Assembly (NCBI RefSeq): GCF_900156575.1
Contig: NZ_FTNY01000002.1
Coordinates: 124,001 to 188,000, forward strand
From: Chryseobacterium shigense
Lineage (GTDB): Bacteria > Bacteroidota > Bacteroidia > Flavobacteriales > Weeksellaceae
Direction of reading: 5' to 3'
Length of the DNA stretch: 64,000 nt
Notes under the pieces: model-generated
Databases searched by the model: none
What the model was told of the DNA's origin: nothing
The model's input: only the letters and a program-made list of their open reading frames with translations
Program-made: the position numbers and the translations under genes
Part shown: positions 33,925 through 42,615 of the stretch, piece after piece
Layout of the letters: the number at the start of each line of letters is the position of its first letter
How positions within the stretch are numbered: the stretch's first letter is position 1

Positions 33925-35166
33925 TTACTCAGTAAATTCAAGATCTTTGTCATGTGTTTCCGAAATGGTGAGCGATGAATAAAAAGCAAGTCCAAAGACC
34001 ACAATACCCACAATGGCTGCACTGATGATGACCGTAAAATTATTTTTCAAGAGATCAAAGGCCAGAATCATCACGGGGACAAGACCTCGTACCATATTGG
34101 GAACCGTAGTGGTTGCCGTATTCCGGATATTGGTCCCGAACTGTTCGGCTGCAAGGGTCACAAACATCGCCCAATAACCTGTTCCTAACCCGAGCCAGAC
34201 ACAGAACATATAGTATTTTGTTTCAGTATTGGTGTTTCCGAAAAGCATGATAGCAACTCCAACTATGGTAAACAGCAGCATATAAAAAATAGCCATTTTA
34301 CGGGATTTCAATGCGTGGGAAATAAAACCACTCATGAGGTCACCCACAGAAATACCTATATATGCCCACATAATGGCTTTTCCCGGGTTGATGTCCTTTA
34401 TTCCCAATTCAGGAGCAAATTGATTGGCTAAAACAGCCAGAATCCCTATACAATACCACGTAGGCAATCCTACTGCGATGCATTTGAGATACCTGATCAG
34501 ACGTTCTTTATTGGTAAAAAAGGAGAGAAAATTTCCTTTGGAAACATTTTTATGGACTATATTTTTATAAATACCTGATTCGGATACGCTTATCCTGAGC
34601 AAGAGAAGCATCACCCCCATAATTCCTCCGATGATGTAGGAAATATTCCATCCACCAGCCAATTCAACAGTTAATTGGGCTACAACAGCTCCCATAAGCC
34701 CAAAACCGGCTACTACGGAAGTTCCTATTGCCCGCAGACTTTTAGGCAGGCTTTCAGAAACAAGGGTAATTCCTGCTCCCAGTTCTCCGGCCAGTCCTAT
34801 TCCGGCAATAAACCGTAAACCTGCATATTGATAGACGAGGTGTTCTTTTGGGAAATATGGCAGAAACCCACAGGCTATATTGGCCAGCGAATAGACCAGA
34901 ATGGAACCGAAAAGAACGGACAGTCTCCCTTTTTTGTCTCCAAAGATTCCCCAAAATATTCCTCCAATGAGAAGGCCTACCATCTGACAGTTCAGAATAA
35001 AGGTTCCGTCGGCATCAGGATTCAGACCCAAGGCTTTCAAACTGGGAATTCTTACGATACCAAACAAAAGCAGGTCATAAATATCTACAAAATAGCCCAG
35101 GGCTGAAATGATAACGGGAATTGAAAAGATGTACTTCAGTTTTGAAGACAAAGACAGTTCTTGCAT
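33925..35166 (-). CDS. MFS transporter, metabolite:H+ symporter type
   Basis: Inner-membrane permease of 413 aa with about twelve helices. The loop 2-3 signature reads GIFGDKKGRLSVLFGS. RFIAGIGLAGELGAGITLVSESLP matches the organic-acid or sugar symporter (MHS) subfamily. The substrate cannot be read from sequence. A terminator hairpin separates it from rny upstream, so it is transcribed alone or by readthrough. A promoter was not found. Confidence 0.8.
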   Translation of the reverse strand: MQELSLSSKLKYIFSIPVIISALGYFVDIYDLLLFGIVRIPSLKALGLNPDADGTFILNCQMVGLLIGGIFWGIFGDKKGRLSVLFGSILVYSLANIACGFLPYFPKEHLVYQYAGLRFIAGIGLAGELGAGITLVSESLPKSLRAIGTSVVAGFGLMGAVVAQLTVELAGGWNISYIIGGIMGVMLLLLRISVSESGIYKNIVHKNVSKGNFLSFFTNKERLIRYLKCIAVGLPTWYCIGILAVLANQFAPELGIKDINPGKAIMWAYIGISVGDLMSGFISHALKSRKMAIFYMLLFTIVGVAIMLFGNTNTETKYYMFCVWLGLGTGYWAMFVTLAAEQFGTNIRNTATTTVPNMVRGLVPVMILAFDLLKNNFTVIISAAIVGIVVFGLAFYSSLTISETHDKDLEFTE

Positions 35167-35187
35167 TTTTAAGTTTTGATAAAAATA

Positions 35188-35217
35188 AAAAACCTTTCAA
35201 TTTCTTGAAAGGTTTTT
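35188..35217 (-). terminator. Terminator of rny
   Basis: AAAAACCTTTCAA (35188-35200) pairs with TTGAAAGGTTTTT (35205-35217), 23 nt after the rny stop. On the - strand it is followed by TTATTTTT. Confidence 0.8.
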
Positions 35218-35239
35218 ATAGAATATCTTTATTCGGTTA

Positions 35240-36808
35240 TTATCTTGCAATATTCACCGCTCTCGTTTCTCTGATTACGGTTACTTTAACCTGTCCCGGA
35301 TACGTAAGTTCATTCTGAATTTTCTCAGAGATGTCATAAGACAACTGATTGGCTACTTCATCGTTTACTTTTCCGCTTTCTACCATTACTCTGAGCTCTC
35401 TACCTGCCTGGATCGCATAAGCGCTGGATACGCCATCGAAACTTAATGCTGCAGATTCAAGATCTTTCAGTCTCTGGATATAGGATTCAAGGACCTGTCT
35501 TCTTGCTCCCGGTCTTGCTCCTGAGATGGCATCGGCAACCTGGATGATCGGTGATAATAATGACTTCATTTCAATTTCGTCGTGGTGAGCTCCGATTGCG
35601 TTAACAACTTCTGCGTTTTCACCGTATTTTTCAGCCCACTGCATTCCCAGTAAAGCGTGAGGAAGTTCAGACTCCTGCTCAGGAACTTTACCGATATCGT
35701 GTAACAGACCTGCTCTTTTCGCTAATTTTACGTTTAATCCTAATTCAGCAGCCATGGTTGCCGCAATATTGGCCACTTCTCTTGAGTGCTGTAAAAGGTT
35801 TTGTCCGTAAGAAGAACGGTATTTCATTCTTCCGACAATCTTGATCAGCTCCGGATGTAATCCGTGGATTCCTAAATCAATGATCGTTCTTTTACCTACT
35901 TCAATGATTTCTTCTTCGATTTGTTTTTTTGTTTTTTCTACGACTTCTTCGATTCTTGCCGGGTGGATTCTTCCGTCCGTCACCAATCTGTGAAGGGATA
36001 GTCTGGCAATTTCTCTTCTTACCGGATCGAAACATGAAAGAAGAATAGCTTCCGGAGTATCATCAACGATAATCTCCACTCCTGTCATTGCTTCTAAAGC
36101 ACGGATATTTCTACCTTCTCTACCGATGATTCTTCCTTTTACTTCGTCAGATTCAATGTTGAAAACAGATACTGAATTTTCAATAGCCTGTTCTGTACCG
36201 ATTCTCTGGATCGTCTGAACAACAATTTTTCTGGCTTCGTTCTTAGCATTCAACTGAGCTTCTTCCATAATGCTCTGAACATGTGCCTGAGCTCTTGTTT
36301 TAGCTTCTGCCTTCATGGTTTCTACCAATTCTGCTTTAGCTTCTTCTGCGGTGTAATTAGCGATTTTTTCTAAAATCTCCACTTTTTTAGCGGTTGCCAC
36401 GTCAAGTTCCTGCTGCTTTCTGTCTAAGATTTCATTTTTCTTAGCGTAATCTGCAATCTGCTTGTCAAGATCTTTTTCAAGTTTTCCGGTCTTGCTAAGT
36501 TCATCATTCAGCTTGTGTTCCTTGTCTTTGGTTCTTTTCTCTACCTCCTGCATTTTTCTCTCACGGGATTGAATATCCGCATCATGCTGAGATTTCAGCT
36601 CCAAAAATTTTTCTTTGGCTTGTAGGTTCTTTTCTTTCTTTATGGATTCAGCTTGAACATTCGCTTTTTCTATAAGGTTTTCGGCATTTTTCTTTGCATC
36701 ATCTACAATAAATTTTGCCTTAGTGTTTAGTGAGCTCTTAGAGAAAAGTATCCCTATCACTGCCCCTATAACTAAGCAAATAACGCCGACTATAATGGCT
36801 GTTGTCAT
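35240..36808 (-). CDS. rny: Ribonuclease Y
   Basis: Membrane-anchored endoribonuclease of 522 aa that starts mRNA decay. It has an N-terminal transmembrane helix (about 3-25), a long charged coiled coil (about 30-200), a KH RNA-binding domain with [15 protein letters not shown], and an HD domain with LLHDIGKV and [10 protein letters not shown] (the His-Asp metal centre). It follows zapA and the 6S-like RNA on the same strand. In Bacteroidota this neighbourhood (zapA, 6S, rny) is recurrent as far as I recall. Confidence 0.96.
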   Translation of the reverse strand: MTTAIIVGVICLVIGAVIGILFSKSSLNTKAKFIVDDAKKNAENLIEKANVQAESIKKEKNLQAKEKFLELKSQHDADIQSRERKMQEVEKRTKDKEHKLNDELSKTGKLEKDLDKQIADYAKKNEILDRKQQELDVATAKKVEILEKIANYTAEEAKAELVETMKAEAKTRAQAHVQSIMEEAQLNAKNEARKIVVQTIQRIGTEQAIENSVSVFNIESDEVKGRIIGREGRNIRALEAMTGVEIIVDDTPEAILLSCFDPVRREIARLSLHRLVTDGRIHPARIEEVVEKTKKQIEEEIIEVGKRTIIDLGIHGLHPELIKIVGRMKYRSSYGQNLLQHSREVANIAATMAAELGLNVKLAKRAGLLHDIGKVPEQESELPHALLGMQWAEKYGENAEVVNAIGAHHDEIEMKSLLSPIIQVADAISGARPGARRQVLESYIQRLKDLESAALSFDGVSSAYAIQAGRELRVMVESGKVNDEVANQLSYDISEKIQNELTYPGQVKVTVIRETRAVNIAR

Positions 36809-36855
36809 AATATATATTGAGTTTTAATTGTCTTACACTTATCTAAATAAAAAAA

Positions 36856-37016
36856 CCTACAACAATTCAGGGATTGAGAGTAAACTCCTAATCAACACGA
36901 TTTGAACTGATTTCCACTGTCTGTAATCCGGGAGACCCGGCACGCCATTCAGCGGACATTTGCTCGGTAATTGTTTAGCGTTGAGTTTACCTTAAATGTG
37001 TTAGAATTATTGTAGG
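36856..37016 (-). ncRNA. ssrS: 6S RNA candidate (6S-Flavo type)
   Basis: A 161-nt rod between zapA and rny. The ends pair over 13 positions (36856-36868 with 37004-37016, one mismatch). Further in, GTAAACTC (36880-36887) pairs with GAGTTTAC (36983-36990), and a central CCGGG-AGA-CCCGG hairpin sits at about 36929-36941. Long stems around a largely unpaired centre are the layout of 6S RNA, which mimics an open promoter and binds RNA polymerase. It starts 20 nt after the zapA stop; zapA-6S linkage is also known in Proteobacteria. Identity rests on fold and location, not on a covariance search. Confidence 0.72.
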
Positions 37017-37036
37017 CAGTTTTTCGGGAAAAAAAT

Positions 37037-37324
37037 CTATTTCCCAATTTCATTCAGCGACTGATTAATTTTCACTAATCTTTCGTTGGTAGAATTTATA
37101 TTTTTTTCGTAGTTGAGAGAAACTACTTCAGCATTGGTTCCCAGTTTCAGGGCGCACATAGCCAAAGCATCTTGCTTGTCTCTTACATCGAAGTTCTGTT
37201 CAAAATCTTTAATCATATTTTCAATCTGCTTTCCTACTTTACGCAGAGTTTCTTCCTCTGCGGCCGGTACGTTCAGCGGATATACCCTTCCTGCAATGTT
37301 GATGGTTATTCTTCTTACATCCAT
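37037..37324 (-). CDS. zapA: Cell division protein ZapA
   Basis: Small FtsZ-ring protein of 95 aa. The N-terminal VRRITINIAGRVYPLNVPAAEEE and LRKVGKQIENMI are the ZapA globular domain; the rest is a coiled coil that gives tetramers which bundle FtsZ. Its ATG overlaps the stop of the upstream coiled-coil gene by one base (TAATG). It is followed by the 6S-like RNA and rny. Confidence 0.92.
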   Translation of the reverse strand: MDVRRITINIAGRVYPLNVPAAEEETLRKVGKQIENMIKDFEQNFDVRDKQDALAMCALKLGTNAEVVSLNYEKNINSTNERLVKINQSLNEIGK

Positions 37325-37626
37325 TATAATCCACTGTTTTGAAGCTGTGCAATACAGAAATCAATTTCTTTTACCAATCGGTTGATGTGGTTTTTCATTA
37401 ATCTGTTGTGTTCAGGATTCCCTGATATTGCTGAATAAAGTTTTATATTTTTTTGTTCTTCTGCTAATACCTGATTTCTTCTTCTTTCCTCATCATATTT
37501 CGCTTTCAGTTCTTCATGCTCACTATTTAATTCTGATAATCTTTCAGTAAGATTTTTATAATTCTTTTGTAAAATCAAAATCTTTTTTTCTAATTCTGAA
37601 AAATTGTTTTCTAAATCTTGAAGCAT
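37324..37626 (-). CDS. Small coiled-coil protein upstream of zapA
   Basis: Protein of 100 aa, almost wholly helical coiled coil (LENNFSELEKKILILQKNYK; LNSEHEELKAKYDEERRRNQ). The C-terminus contains NRLMKNHINRLVKEIDFCIAQL. It is translationally coupled to zapA and resembles ZapB or another divisome-associated coiled-coil protein in size and position, though sequence alone does not prove this. The operon promoter is at 37655-37683. Confidence 0.75.
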   Translation of the reverse strand: MLQDLENNFSELEKKILILQKNYKNLTERLSELNSEHEELKAKYDEERRRNQVLAEEQKNIKLYSAISGNPEHNRLMKNHINRLVKEIDFCIAQLQNSGL

Positions 37627-37654
37627 TTCAGGTTTTCTATATTCTAACTAATAG

Positions 37655-37683
37655 CAAAAGTAAAAAAATAATAACAGTAACAA
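37655..37683 (-). promoter_or_regulatory. Promoter of the zapA-6S-rny operon
   Basis: TTG (37681-37683), 18-nt spacer, TACTTTTG (37655-37662) on the - strand. Confidence 0.7.
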
Positions 37684-37717
37684 AAATAAAAGTCTCTATA
37701 TTTTGATCATGTATGAA

Positions 37718-37745
37718 AAAAGGAGATGCTAATGCATCTCCTTTT
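37718..37745 (-). terminator. Terminator of the ubiE-porT operon
   Basis: AAAAGGAGATGC (37718-37729) and GCATCTCCTTTT (37734-37745), 12 bp with a 4-nt loop, followed by T on the - strand. Confidence 0.85.
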
Positions 37746-37765
37746 GTATTTTTTCTGCGATTTTG

Positions 37766-38548
37766 TTATTCAAATTTCAAAACAAACATGACCGCTCTGG
37801 TTTGAAGAGTAGACATTGCTGTGGCCCAGTAAGGAGGAGTGTTGGCATTATCTGCTACTTTCTCGTTGTTCATGAAGAATGTTCCTCTTACCGCTGGTGT
37901 CAGTTTGAATTTATTGAAGTAAAACTGGATTCCTAATTCAGCCGACCATGCAAAGTTATGGGTCGTAGATCTGAAAACCTGCTGTAAGTTATCATCTTCC
38001 GAATCTGAATTGGACTGAAGGTTCACGATATAATTCACCCCTGCTGCAATGTAAGGTCTGGAATTGTACCATCTCTGGCCGTGAAGTTCCAGCAATACAG
38101 GAACGTCTACCAGGGTAGATTTGATCTCTCTTACTTTGTCTTTTTCCGTTAAAGGAATAGGAAGGAAAGGTGGATTAGTGAGTGTTCCAGCAGCGTACTG
38201 GTCATTAGATTGGGTATTAAAAGTCAACTGCCTTTGAGCAAATTGCAAGCCTGGCTCCAATCTTAAATCCAGATAGTCATTCAGTCTCCATTTAGCGATC
38301 AATCCCGCTCCGAAGCTGTAGCTTTCTCTAGATTTAACAAGATTCTGATTACCTTCCGCACCATATCTTGGATGAAGGACGATACGGTAGTCTAGCCTGT
38401 TGCCGTTCAAATAAAAACCCCAGCTGAATTTCTGCTCGTCAAAGTCTTCCAACTTATCCATTCTGTTTCGGGTTCTGAACTGTGCATCTGCAAAAACTGC
38501 AATATTAACTGAGGCTAAAACCAGTGCTCTTAATAGAAATTTATTCAT
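37766..38548 (-). CDS. porT: Outer-membrane beta-barrel protein PorT (T9SS)
   Basis: Protein of 260 aa with a signal peptide (MNKFLLRALVLASVNIAVFADAQ). An eight-stranded barrel-like sequence follows (FSWGFYLNGNRLDYRIVLHP; SFGAGLIAKWRLNDYLDLRLEPGLQF; SAELGIQFYFNKFKLTPAVRGTF) ending in aromatic ALMFVLKFE-type residues (RAVMFVLKFE). It is PorT/SprT, required for secretion through the type IX system. The 3-nt spacing after ubiE matches the conserved ubiE-porT pair of Bacteroidota. Confidence 0.85.
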   Translation of the reverse strand: MNKFLLRALVLASVNIAVFADAQFRTRNRMDKLEDFDEQKFSWGFYLNGNRLDYRIVLHPRYGAEGNQNLVKSRESYSFGAGLIAKWRLNDYLDLRLEPGLQFAQRQLTFNTQSNDQYAAGTLTNPPFLPIPLTEKDKVREIKSTLVDVPVLLELHGQRWYNSRPYIAAGVNYIVNLQSNSDSEDDNLQQVFRSTTHNFAWSAELGIQFYFNKFKLTPAVRGTFFMNNEKVADNANTPPYWATAMSTLQTRAVMFVLKFE

Positions 38549-38551
38549 AGG

Positions 38552-39283
38552 TTACTTTGTTGCTTTATAAATTGTGGCTATACCTAAACTTAGCTTTTTA
38601 TATTCTACTTTCTTAAATCCTGTATCTAAAAGAATTTGCTTCATCTTTTCCCCAAAAGGAAAAGCATTTACAGAATCCGGAAGGTATGTATACGCCCTAT
38701 TATCTTTGGAAACCAGTCTGCCGATGGCAGGTAATATGTTTCTGAAATAAAACATATAAAATGGACCTAAGAACCCCTCAACCTTTGAAAACTCCAGTAT
38801 ATAAACACTCTTGTTATCTTTAACTACTCTTCTTAATTCTGCCAAACCTTTGGTAAGGTTTTCAAAATTCCTCACTCCAAATGCAACGGAAACAGCATCG
38901 AATCTATTGTCCTCGAAAGGTAAATTTTCTGCATCTCCTTTTTGCATGGAAATTTTGCCGTCTAATTTAAGTTTTTTTATTTTAATAACGCCAACATTCA
39001 GCATTTGTTGTGATAAATCTAAACCAATTACTTTCGCATCGGTTCCTTTTTCAATGGTGATGGCTAAATCTCCCGTTCCTGTAGCCACATCCAGCACTTC
39101 CTGCGGGTTGTCTTTTTTCATCATTTTCACCAATGTATTTCTCCATAAAACATCAATTTTCATAGATAAAACATGATTCAGAAGGTCATACTTCGGTGCA
39201 ATATTGTCGAACATATCCTCTACCTGGCTCTTCTTGGTAGCCTCGGAATTATAGGGAGTAACTTTGGTAATATCTTTTGTCAA
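38552..39283 (-). CDS. ubiE: Demethylmenaquinone methyltransferase
   Basis: Class I SAM-dependent methyltransferase of 243 aa doing the last step of menaquinone synthesis (also called menG). It has YDLLNHVLSMKIDVLWR, the SAM motif VLDVATGTGDLAI near residue 63, GLDLSQQML and the UbiE signature YxxLPDSVNAFPFGEK (YTYLPDSVNAFPFG). It is the middle gene of an operon with a membrane protein (3-nt gap) upstream and porT downstream. Confidence 0.96.
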   Translation of the reverse strand: MTKDITKVTPYNSEATKKSQVEDMFDNIAPKYDLLNHVLSMKIDVLWRNTLVKMMKKDNPQEVLDVATGTGDLAITIEKGTDAKVIGLDLSQQMLNVGVIKIKKLKLDGKISMQKGDAENLPFEDNRFDAVSVAFGVRNFENLTKGLAELRRVVKDNKSVYILEFSKVEGFLGPFYMFYFRNILPAIGRLVSKDNRAYTYLPDSVNAFPFGEKMKQILLDTGFKKVEYKKLSLGIATIYKATK

Positions 39284-39286
39284 AAC

Positions 39287-39856
39287 TTAAAACTTGTAAT
39301 ATTCTTTGTAATAATTTAGGAAATCCTGCTTTCTGAAGATCTTTGATCTTGATTCTACCTGCTGGATGTTTTTGATTACCTTGTCGTAATCTTCATCTAC
39401 ATTGTAATAAAAATCCTCAGTATAAAGCTTGTTGAAGCGTTTTGCGCCTCCGAAATAATCTTTTCCGTCAATAGTGATTTTGTCCAGGGCCAAAAGTAAT
39501 GAATCTTTTTTAAGATTGTATCCATAATATTGATCATTAATATAATAATCCTGATGAGCGATGTTAATCAGCCCACGAATCTTATTCACTTCAAAGGCAG
39601 AATCATAGAGCATTTTTTTATTCTGGTCGAAAACCTTGATAGAATTTTTGCCTTTTTTCACATCTACATGAATATATTGTCCTGCTGATATAATTCCTTC
39701 GGAACCGTTATTGATCTTAAAATAATAGGTATTGGGGGTAGGATTGTCTACGACAAAATAGTTTTTCTTGGCTAAGAAAAAGAAGTAGACCCCAAAGGCA
39801 ACGATAAACACCACAGCTGCAATAAGTAAGCCTTTTAAGGACGAGTTGTTTTTCAT
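39287..39856 (-). CDS. Membrane-anchored protein of unknown function
   Basis: Protein of 189 aa with one N-terminal transmembrane helix (about 8-27). A periplasmic or cytoplasmic soluble region follows (VDNPTPNTYYFKINNGSEGIIS) and a Tyr-rich C-terminus (QDFLNYYKEYYKF). I do not recognise the domain. It lies 3 nt before ubiE in the ubiE-porT operon; a role in the envelope is possible but unsupported. Confidence 0.7.
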   Translation of the reverse strand: MKNNSSLKGLLIAAVVFIVAFGVYFFFLAKKNYFVVDNPTPNTYYFKINNGSEGIISAGQYIHVDVKKGKNSIKVFDQNKKMLYDSAFEVNKIRGLINIAHQDYYINDQYYGYNLKKDSLLLALDKITIDGKDYFGGAKRFNKLYTEDFYYNVDEDYDKVIKNIQQVESRSKIFRKQDFLNYYKEYYKF

Positions 39857-39879
39857 ACGCTTGTAAAGTACAATTTTTG

Positions 39880-39887
39880 CAAATTTA
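39880..39887 (-). promoter_or_regulatory. -7 element of the ubiE-porT operon
   Basis: TAAATTTG on the - strand, 24 nt before the ATG of the first gene. It lies back to back with the fabH promoter. Confidence 0.6.
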
Positions 39888-39924
39888 ATAATATTTTTAA
39901 TTCTTCGTTATTAATATTAATTAT

Positions 39925-39932
39925 TAACTTTG
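39925..39932 (+). promoter_or_regulatory. -7 element of fabH
   Basis: TAACTTTG on the + strand, 25 nt before the fabH ATG. It diverges from the ubiE operon promoter 40 bp away. Confidence 0.6.
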
Positions 39933-39957
39933 CATCTCTAAAAAATCATTTAAACGA

Positions 39958-41025
39958 ATGCCGAATACGATCATTATAGGTTCCGGATCCTATATTCCTA
40001 ACAGAGTTATTGGTAGAGATTATTTCATGGATTCTGAATTCTACACTGAAGACGGAGTTAAGATTGAAAAACCTGCTGAAGAAACCATCGCTAAGTTTGT
40101 AGAAATCACAGAAATAGAAAACAGAAGATTTATAGAAGACGATCTTTCCAATTCACAGATCGGTTCTGAAGCTGCCAAAGCGGCCCTTGAGGATGCAAAA
40201 GTAGACGGCGAAGAACTGGATTATATTATTTACGCAAGCAACTTTGGAGAAGTTACTGTAGACGGATATGTGAATTTCATGCCCAATATGGCTGCGAGAG
40301 TAAAAAATAAGCTGGGCATTAAAAACAGAAAATGCATTACTTATGATATGATCTTCGGATGTCCGGGATGGGTGGAAGCCATGATCCTTGCAGACAACCT
40401 GATCAAAGCAAAAGCTGCCAAAACCATTCTTGTGGTAGGGGCAGAAACGTTAAGCCGTGTTACCGACCCGCATGACAGAAACAGAATGATCTTTGCTGAC
40501 GGAGCCGGTGCAGTCGTTGTACAGGCTACCGACCAGGAAAATGTAGGAATTATTGCCCGCAATACCATCTGTGACAACGGTCCTGAGCTCAATTATCTTG
40601 AAAATGCACCTTCTATTAACGCCAACGTAGATCAGAGACGTCTTTATGTGAGAATGCAGGGACGAAAAATCTATGAGTATGCGCTTAAAAATGTTCCTTC
40701 AGCCATCAAGGAAACTATTGAAGACGCTCAACTTTCTCTGGAAGATATTGACAAGATCCTTATTCACCAGGCCAATGCAAAAATGGATTATGCTATGATC
40801 GAAAGACTTCACAAGCTTTATGATGTGAAAGATTATGACCATGCCATCTCTCCTATGACCATTCAGAACCTGGGAAATACCTCTGTAGCAACCATTCCTA
40901 CGATGTATGATTTAATAATTAAAGGAAAAATGGAGGGTCAAACGTTTAAAGATAAAGGTAACATTGTGATGACTTCGGTAGGTGCCGGAATGAACATCAA
41001 TGCTATCGTTTACAGATTTCCTTAA
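39958..41025 (+). CDS. fabH: 3-oxoacyl-ACP synthase III (FabH)
   Basis: Thiolase-fold enzyme of 355 aa that primes fatty-acid chains. The triad is visible: Cys135 in IFGCPGWVEAM, His270 in LIHQANAKMD and Asn307 in NLGNTSVATIP. It is longer than E. coli FabH (317 aa), with additions near the start (SEFYTEDGVKIEKPAEETI), which occurs in Bacteroidota homologs and related beta-ketoacyl synthases. A role in branched or specialised acids is therefore possible. It is a single gene with a terminator. Confidence 0.88.
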   Translation: MPNTIIIGSGSYIPNRVIGRDYFMDSEFYTEDGVKIEKPAEETIAKFVEITEIENRRFIEDDLSNSQIGSEAAKAALEDAKVDGEELDYIIYASNFGEVTVDGYVNFMPNMAARVKNKLGIKNRKCITYDMIFGCPGWVEAMILADNLIKAKAAKTILVVGAETLSRVTDPHDRNRMIFADGAGAVVVQATDQENVGIIARNTICDNGPELNYLENAPSINANVDQRRLYVRMQGRKIYEYALKNVPSAIKETIEDAQLSLEDIDKILIHQANAKMDYAMIERLHKLYDVKDYDHAISPMTIQNLGNTSVATIPTMYDLIIKGKMEGQTFKDKGNIVMTSVGAGMNINAIVYRFP

Positions 41026-41048
41026 AATATTTAATAAACAAAAAATAT

Positions 41049-41080
41049 AAAGCACAGGGAAACATATTCTTTGTGCTTTT
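41049..41080 (+). terminator. Terminator of fabH
   Basis: AAAGCACA (41049-41056) pairs with TGTGCTTT (41072-41079), followed by a T-run. Confidence 0.75.
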
Positions 41081-41092
41081 TTTAGATCTATC

Positions 41093-42298
41093 ATGCAGAG
41101 AAATTTTTTAATCATTGCCGCTATCTTCCTCTTTTTAGAGGTATATATCTACCAGGCTATCAAAACATTAACTGATAATTTCTGGGTAAGACTCGGATAC
41201 TGGGTGCTATCTTTGACTGTTTACGGAATTTTCGCCTATGAAGTAACTCATTTCCAGCGATCAGACAGAAGTACCATGAGGGCTCAAATCATGATCTCGT
41301 TATTCCTGATCTTTATTCTGCCTAAAATTTTCGTCGTTTTATTTTTATTAATTGATGATATTTTCAGAACCGGAGGGTATTTAATAGGATTTACCCAACC
41401 GAAAGAAAACTTTTTTCCTGAGCGGAGAAAATTCCTGAGTATTGTAGGATTAGGGCTTGGAGGTGTTCTTTCTGCTCTTTTCATTGACGGGATTACGTTT
41501 GGAAAGTACAGACACACGGTAAGAAGAATAAAAGTAAAGATCCCAGACCTTTCGAAAAACTTTGAAGGGTATAAAGTGATCCAGATTTCCGATGTTCACA
41601 GCGGTAGTTTTTCAGATCCGAGCAAGCTTCAGCACGCCATTGACTTGATTAATGAACAAAATCCCGACCTTGTACTTTTCACCGGGGACATGGTGAATAA
41701 TGTATCAGACGAATTCAAACCTTTCATTCCCTTATTTTCAAAAATCAAAGCGAAAGACGGTAAACTGGCAGTTCTGGGAAATCACGATTACGGTGATTAT
41801 GTAACATGGACGTCTCCTGATGCTAAAAAGAAAAACCTCGAAACACTGATCGAATATGAGAGACAGGCCGGCTTTGATATGCTGAGAAACGAACACAGGG
41901 TAATCGAAAGAAATGGAGAAAAACTGTACATTCTTGGGGTGGAAAACTGGGGACTGAAACCATTCCCTCAATTCGGAAAAATAGATGATGCTTTAAAAGG
42001 AGTTCCGGAATCTGCTCCGAAAATCCTGATGAGCCATGACCCTACCCATTTTGATTATGTGGTCAAAAAACACCCTGGAAACATCCACCTGACTCTTTCA
42101 GGACACACTCATGGCATGCAGTTCGGTCTAGATCTGAAAAACATCAAATGGTCTCCGGTACAGTATCGTTATCCAAAATGGGCTGACCTTTATGAAAGCG
42201 AAGGAAAGATGTTGTATGTCAACAGAGGTTTTGGAGTGTTAGGGTACCCGGGAAGAGTGGGTGTATTGCCGGAAATCACACTTTTTGAGTTGAGCTAA
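41093..42298 (+). CDS. Membrane-anchored metallophosphoesterase
   Basis: Protein of 401 aa. About three or four N-terminal helices (1-125) include a helix near 115-130 (FLSIVGLGLGGVLSALFIDG) which could anchor the domain. The calcineurin-like domain has DVHSG (from about residue 167), FTGDMVNN, LGNHDYGD and LSGHTHGMQ, the metal ligands of the superfamily. YaeI/YkuE-like family members act on UDP-diacylglucosamine or other phospho-compounds at the membrane. The substrate here is unknown. Confidence 0.88.
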   Translation: MQRNFLIIAAIFLFLEVYIYQAIKTLTDNFWVRLGYWVLSLTVYGIFAYEVTHFQRSDRSTMRAQIMISLFLIFILPKIFVVLFLLIDDIFRTGGYLIGFTQPKENFFPERRKFLSIVGLGLGGVLSALFIDGITFGKYRHTVRRIKVKIPDLSKNFEGYKVIQISDVHSGSFSDPSKLQHAIDLINEQNPDLVLFTGDMVNNVSDEFKPFIPLFSKIKAKDGKLAVLGNHDYGDYVTWTSPDAKKKNLETLIEYERQAGFDMLRNEHRVIERNGEKLYILGVENWGLKPFPQFGKIDDALKGVPESAPKILMSHDPTHFDYVVKKHPGNIHLTLSGHTHGMQFGLDLKNIKWSPVQYRYPKWADLYESEGKMLYVNRGFGVLGYPGRVGVLPEITLFELS

Positions 42299-42615
42299 TT
42301 ACGGATTTCGAGTGGCACGGCAAGGAATGATTTTGATCATTTTAGAGTCTGATAATGAAAGAGGTAAATGCGAGTTGCTAGTGGGAAATAATGTTTCCTG
42401 CTCTTCAATAGTGATAAACCTTTCAGCAATTGAATAAACAAATTGCGGCATATAGACATATTTATTCTTTATTCATAACGCTCAAAAATTCACCTTTCAC
42501 TTGCGAAGCAAAATTCACCATCGACACCATCAATAACGTCTAAATCCCAAATCAAAAGGCAGCGTTTCAAACTGCGTCGCAATCCTATGATCGGCAACAT
42601 ATCACCACCTGCAAC
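42299..42615. other. Intergenic region with dispersed repeat
   Basis: No gene. The right 128 nt are the inverted copy of the dispersed repeat. The left part (42299-42480) shows nothing I can name. Confidence 0.4.
42488..42615 (-). repeat. Dispersed intergenic repeat, copy 2 (inverted)
   Basis: Read on the - strand it begins TTGCAGGTG and ends GTGAATTTTGCTTCGCAAGTG then AAAGGTGAATT, like copy 1 at 31680-31791, with about 25 extra nt in the middle. The middle reads as open codons (ATQFETLPFD) that parallel PQFEIVSFE in copy 1. Confidence 0.75.
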
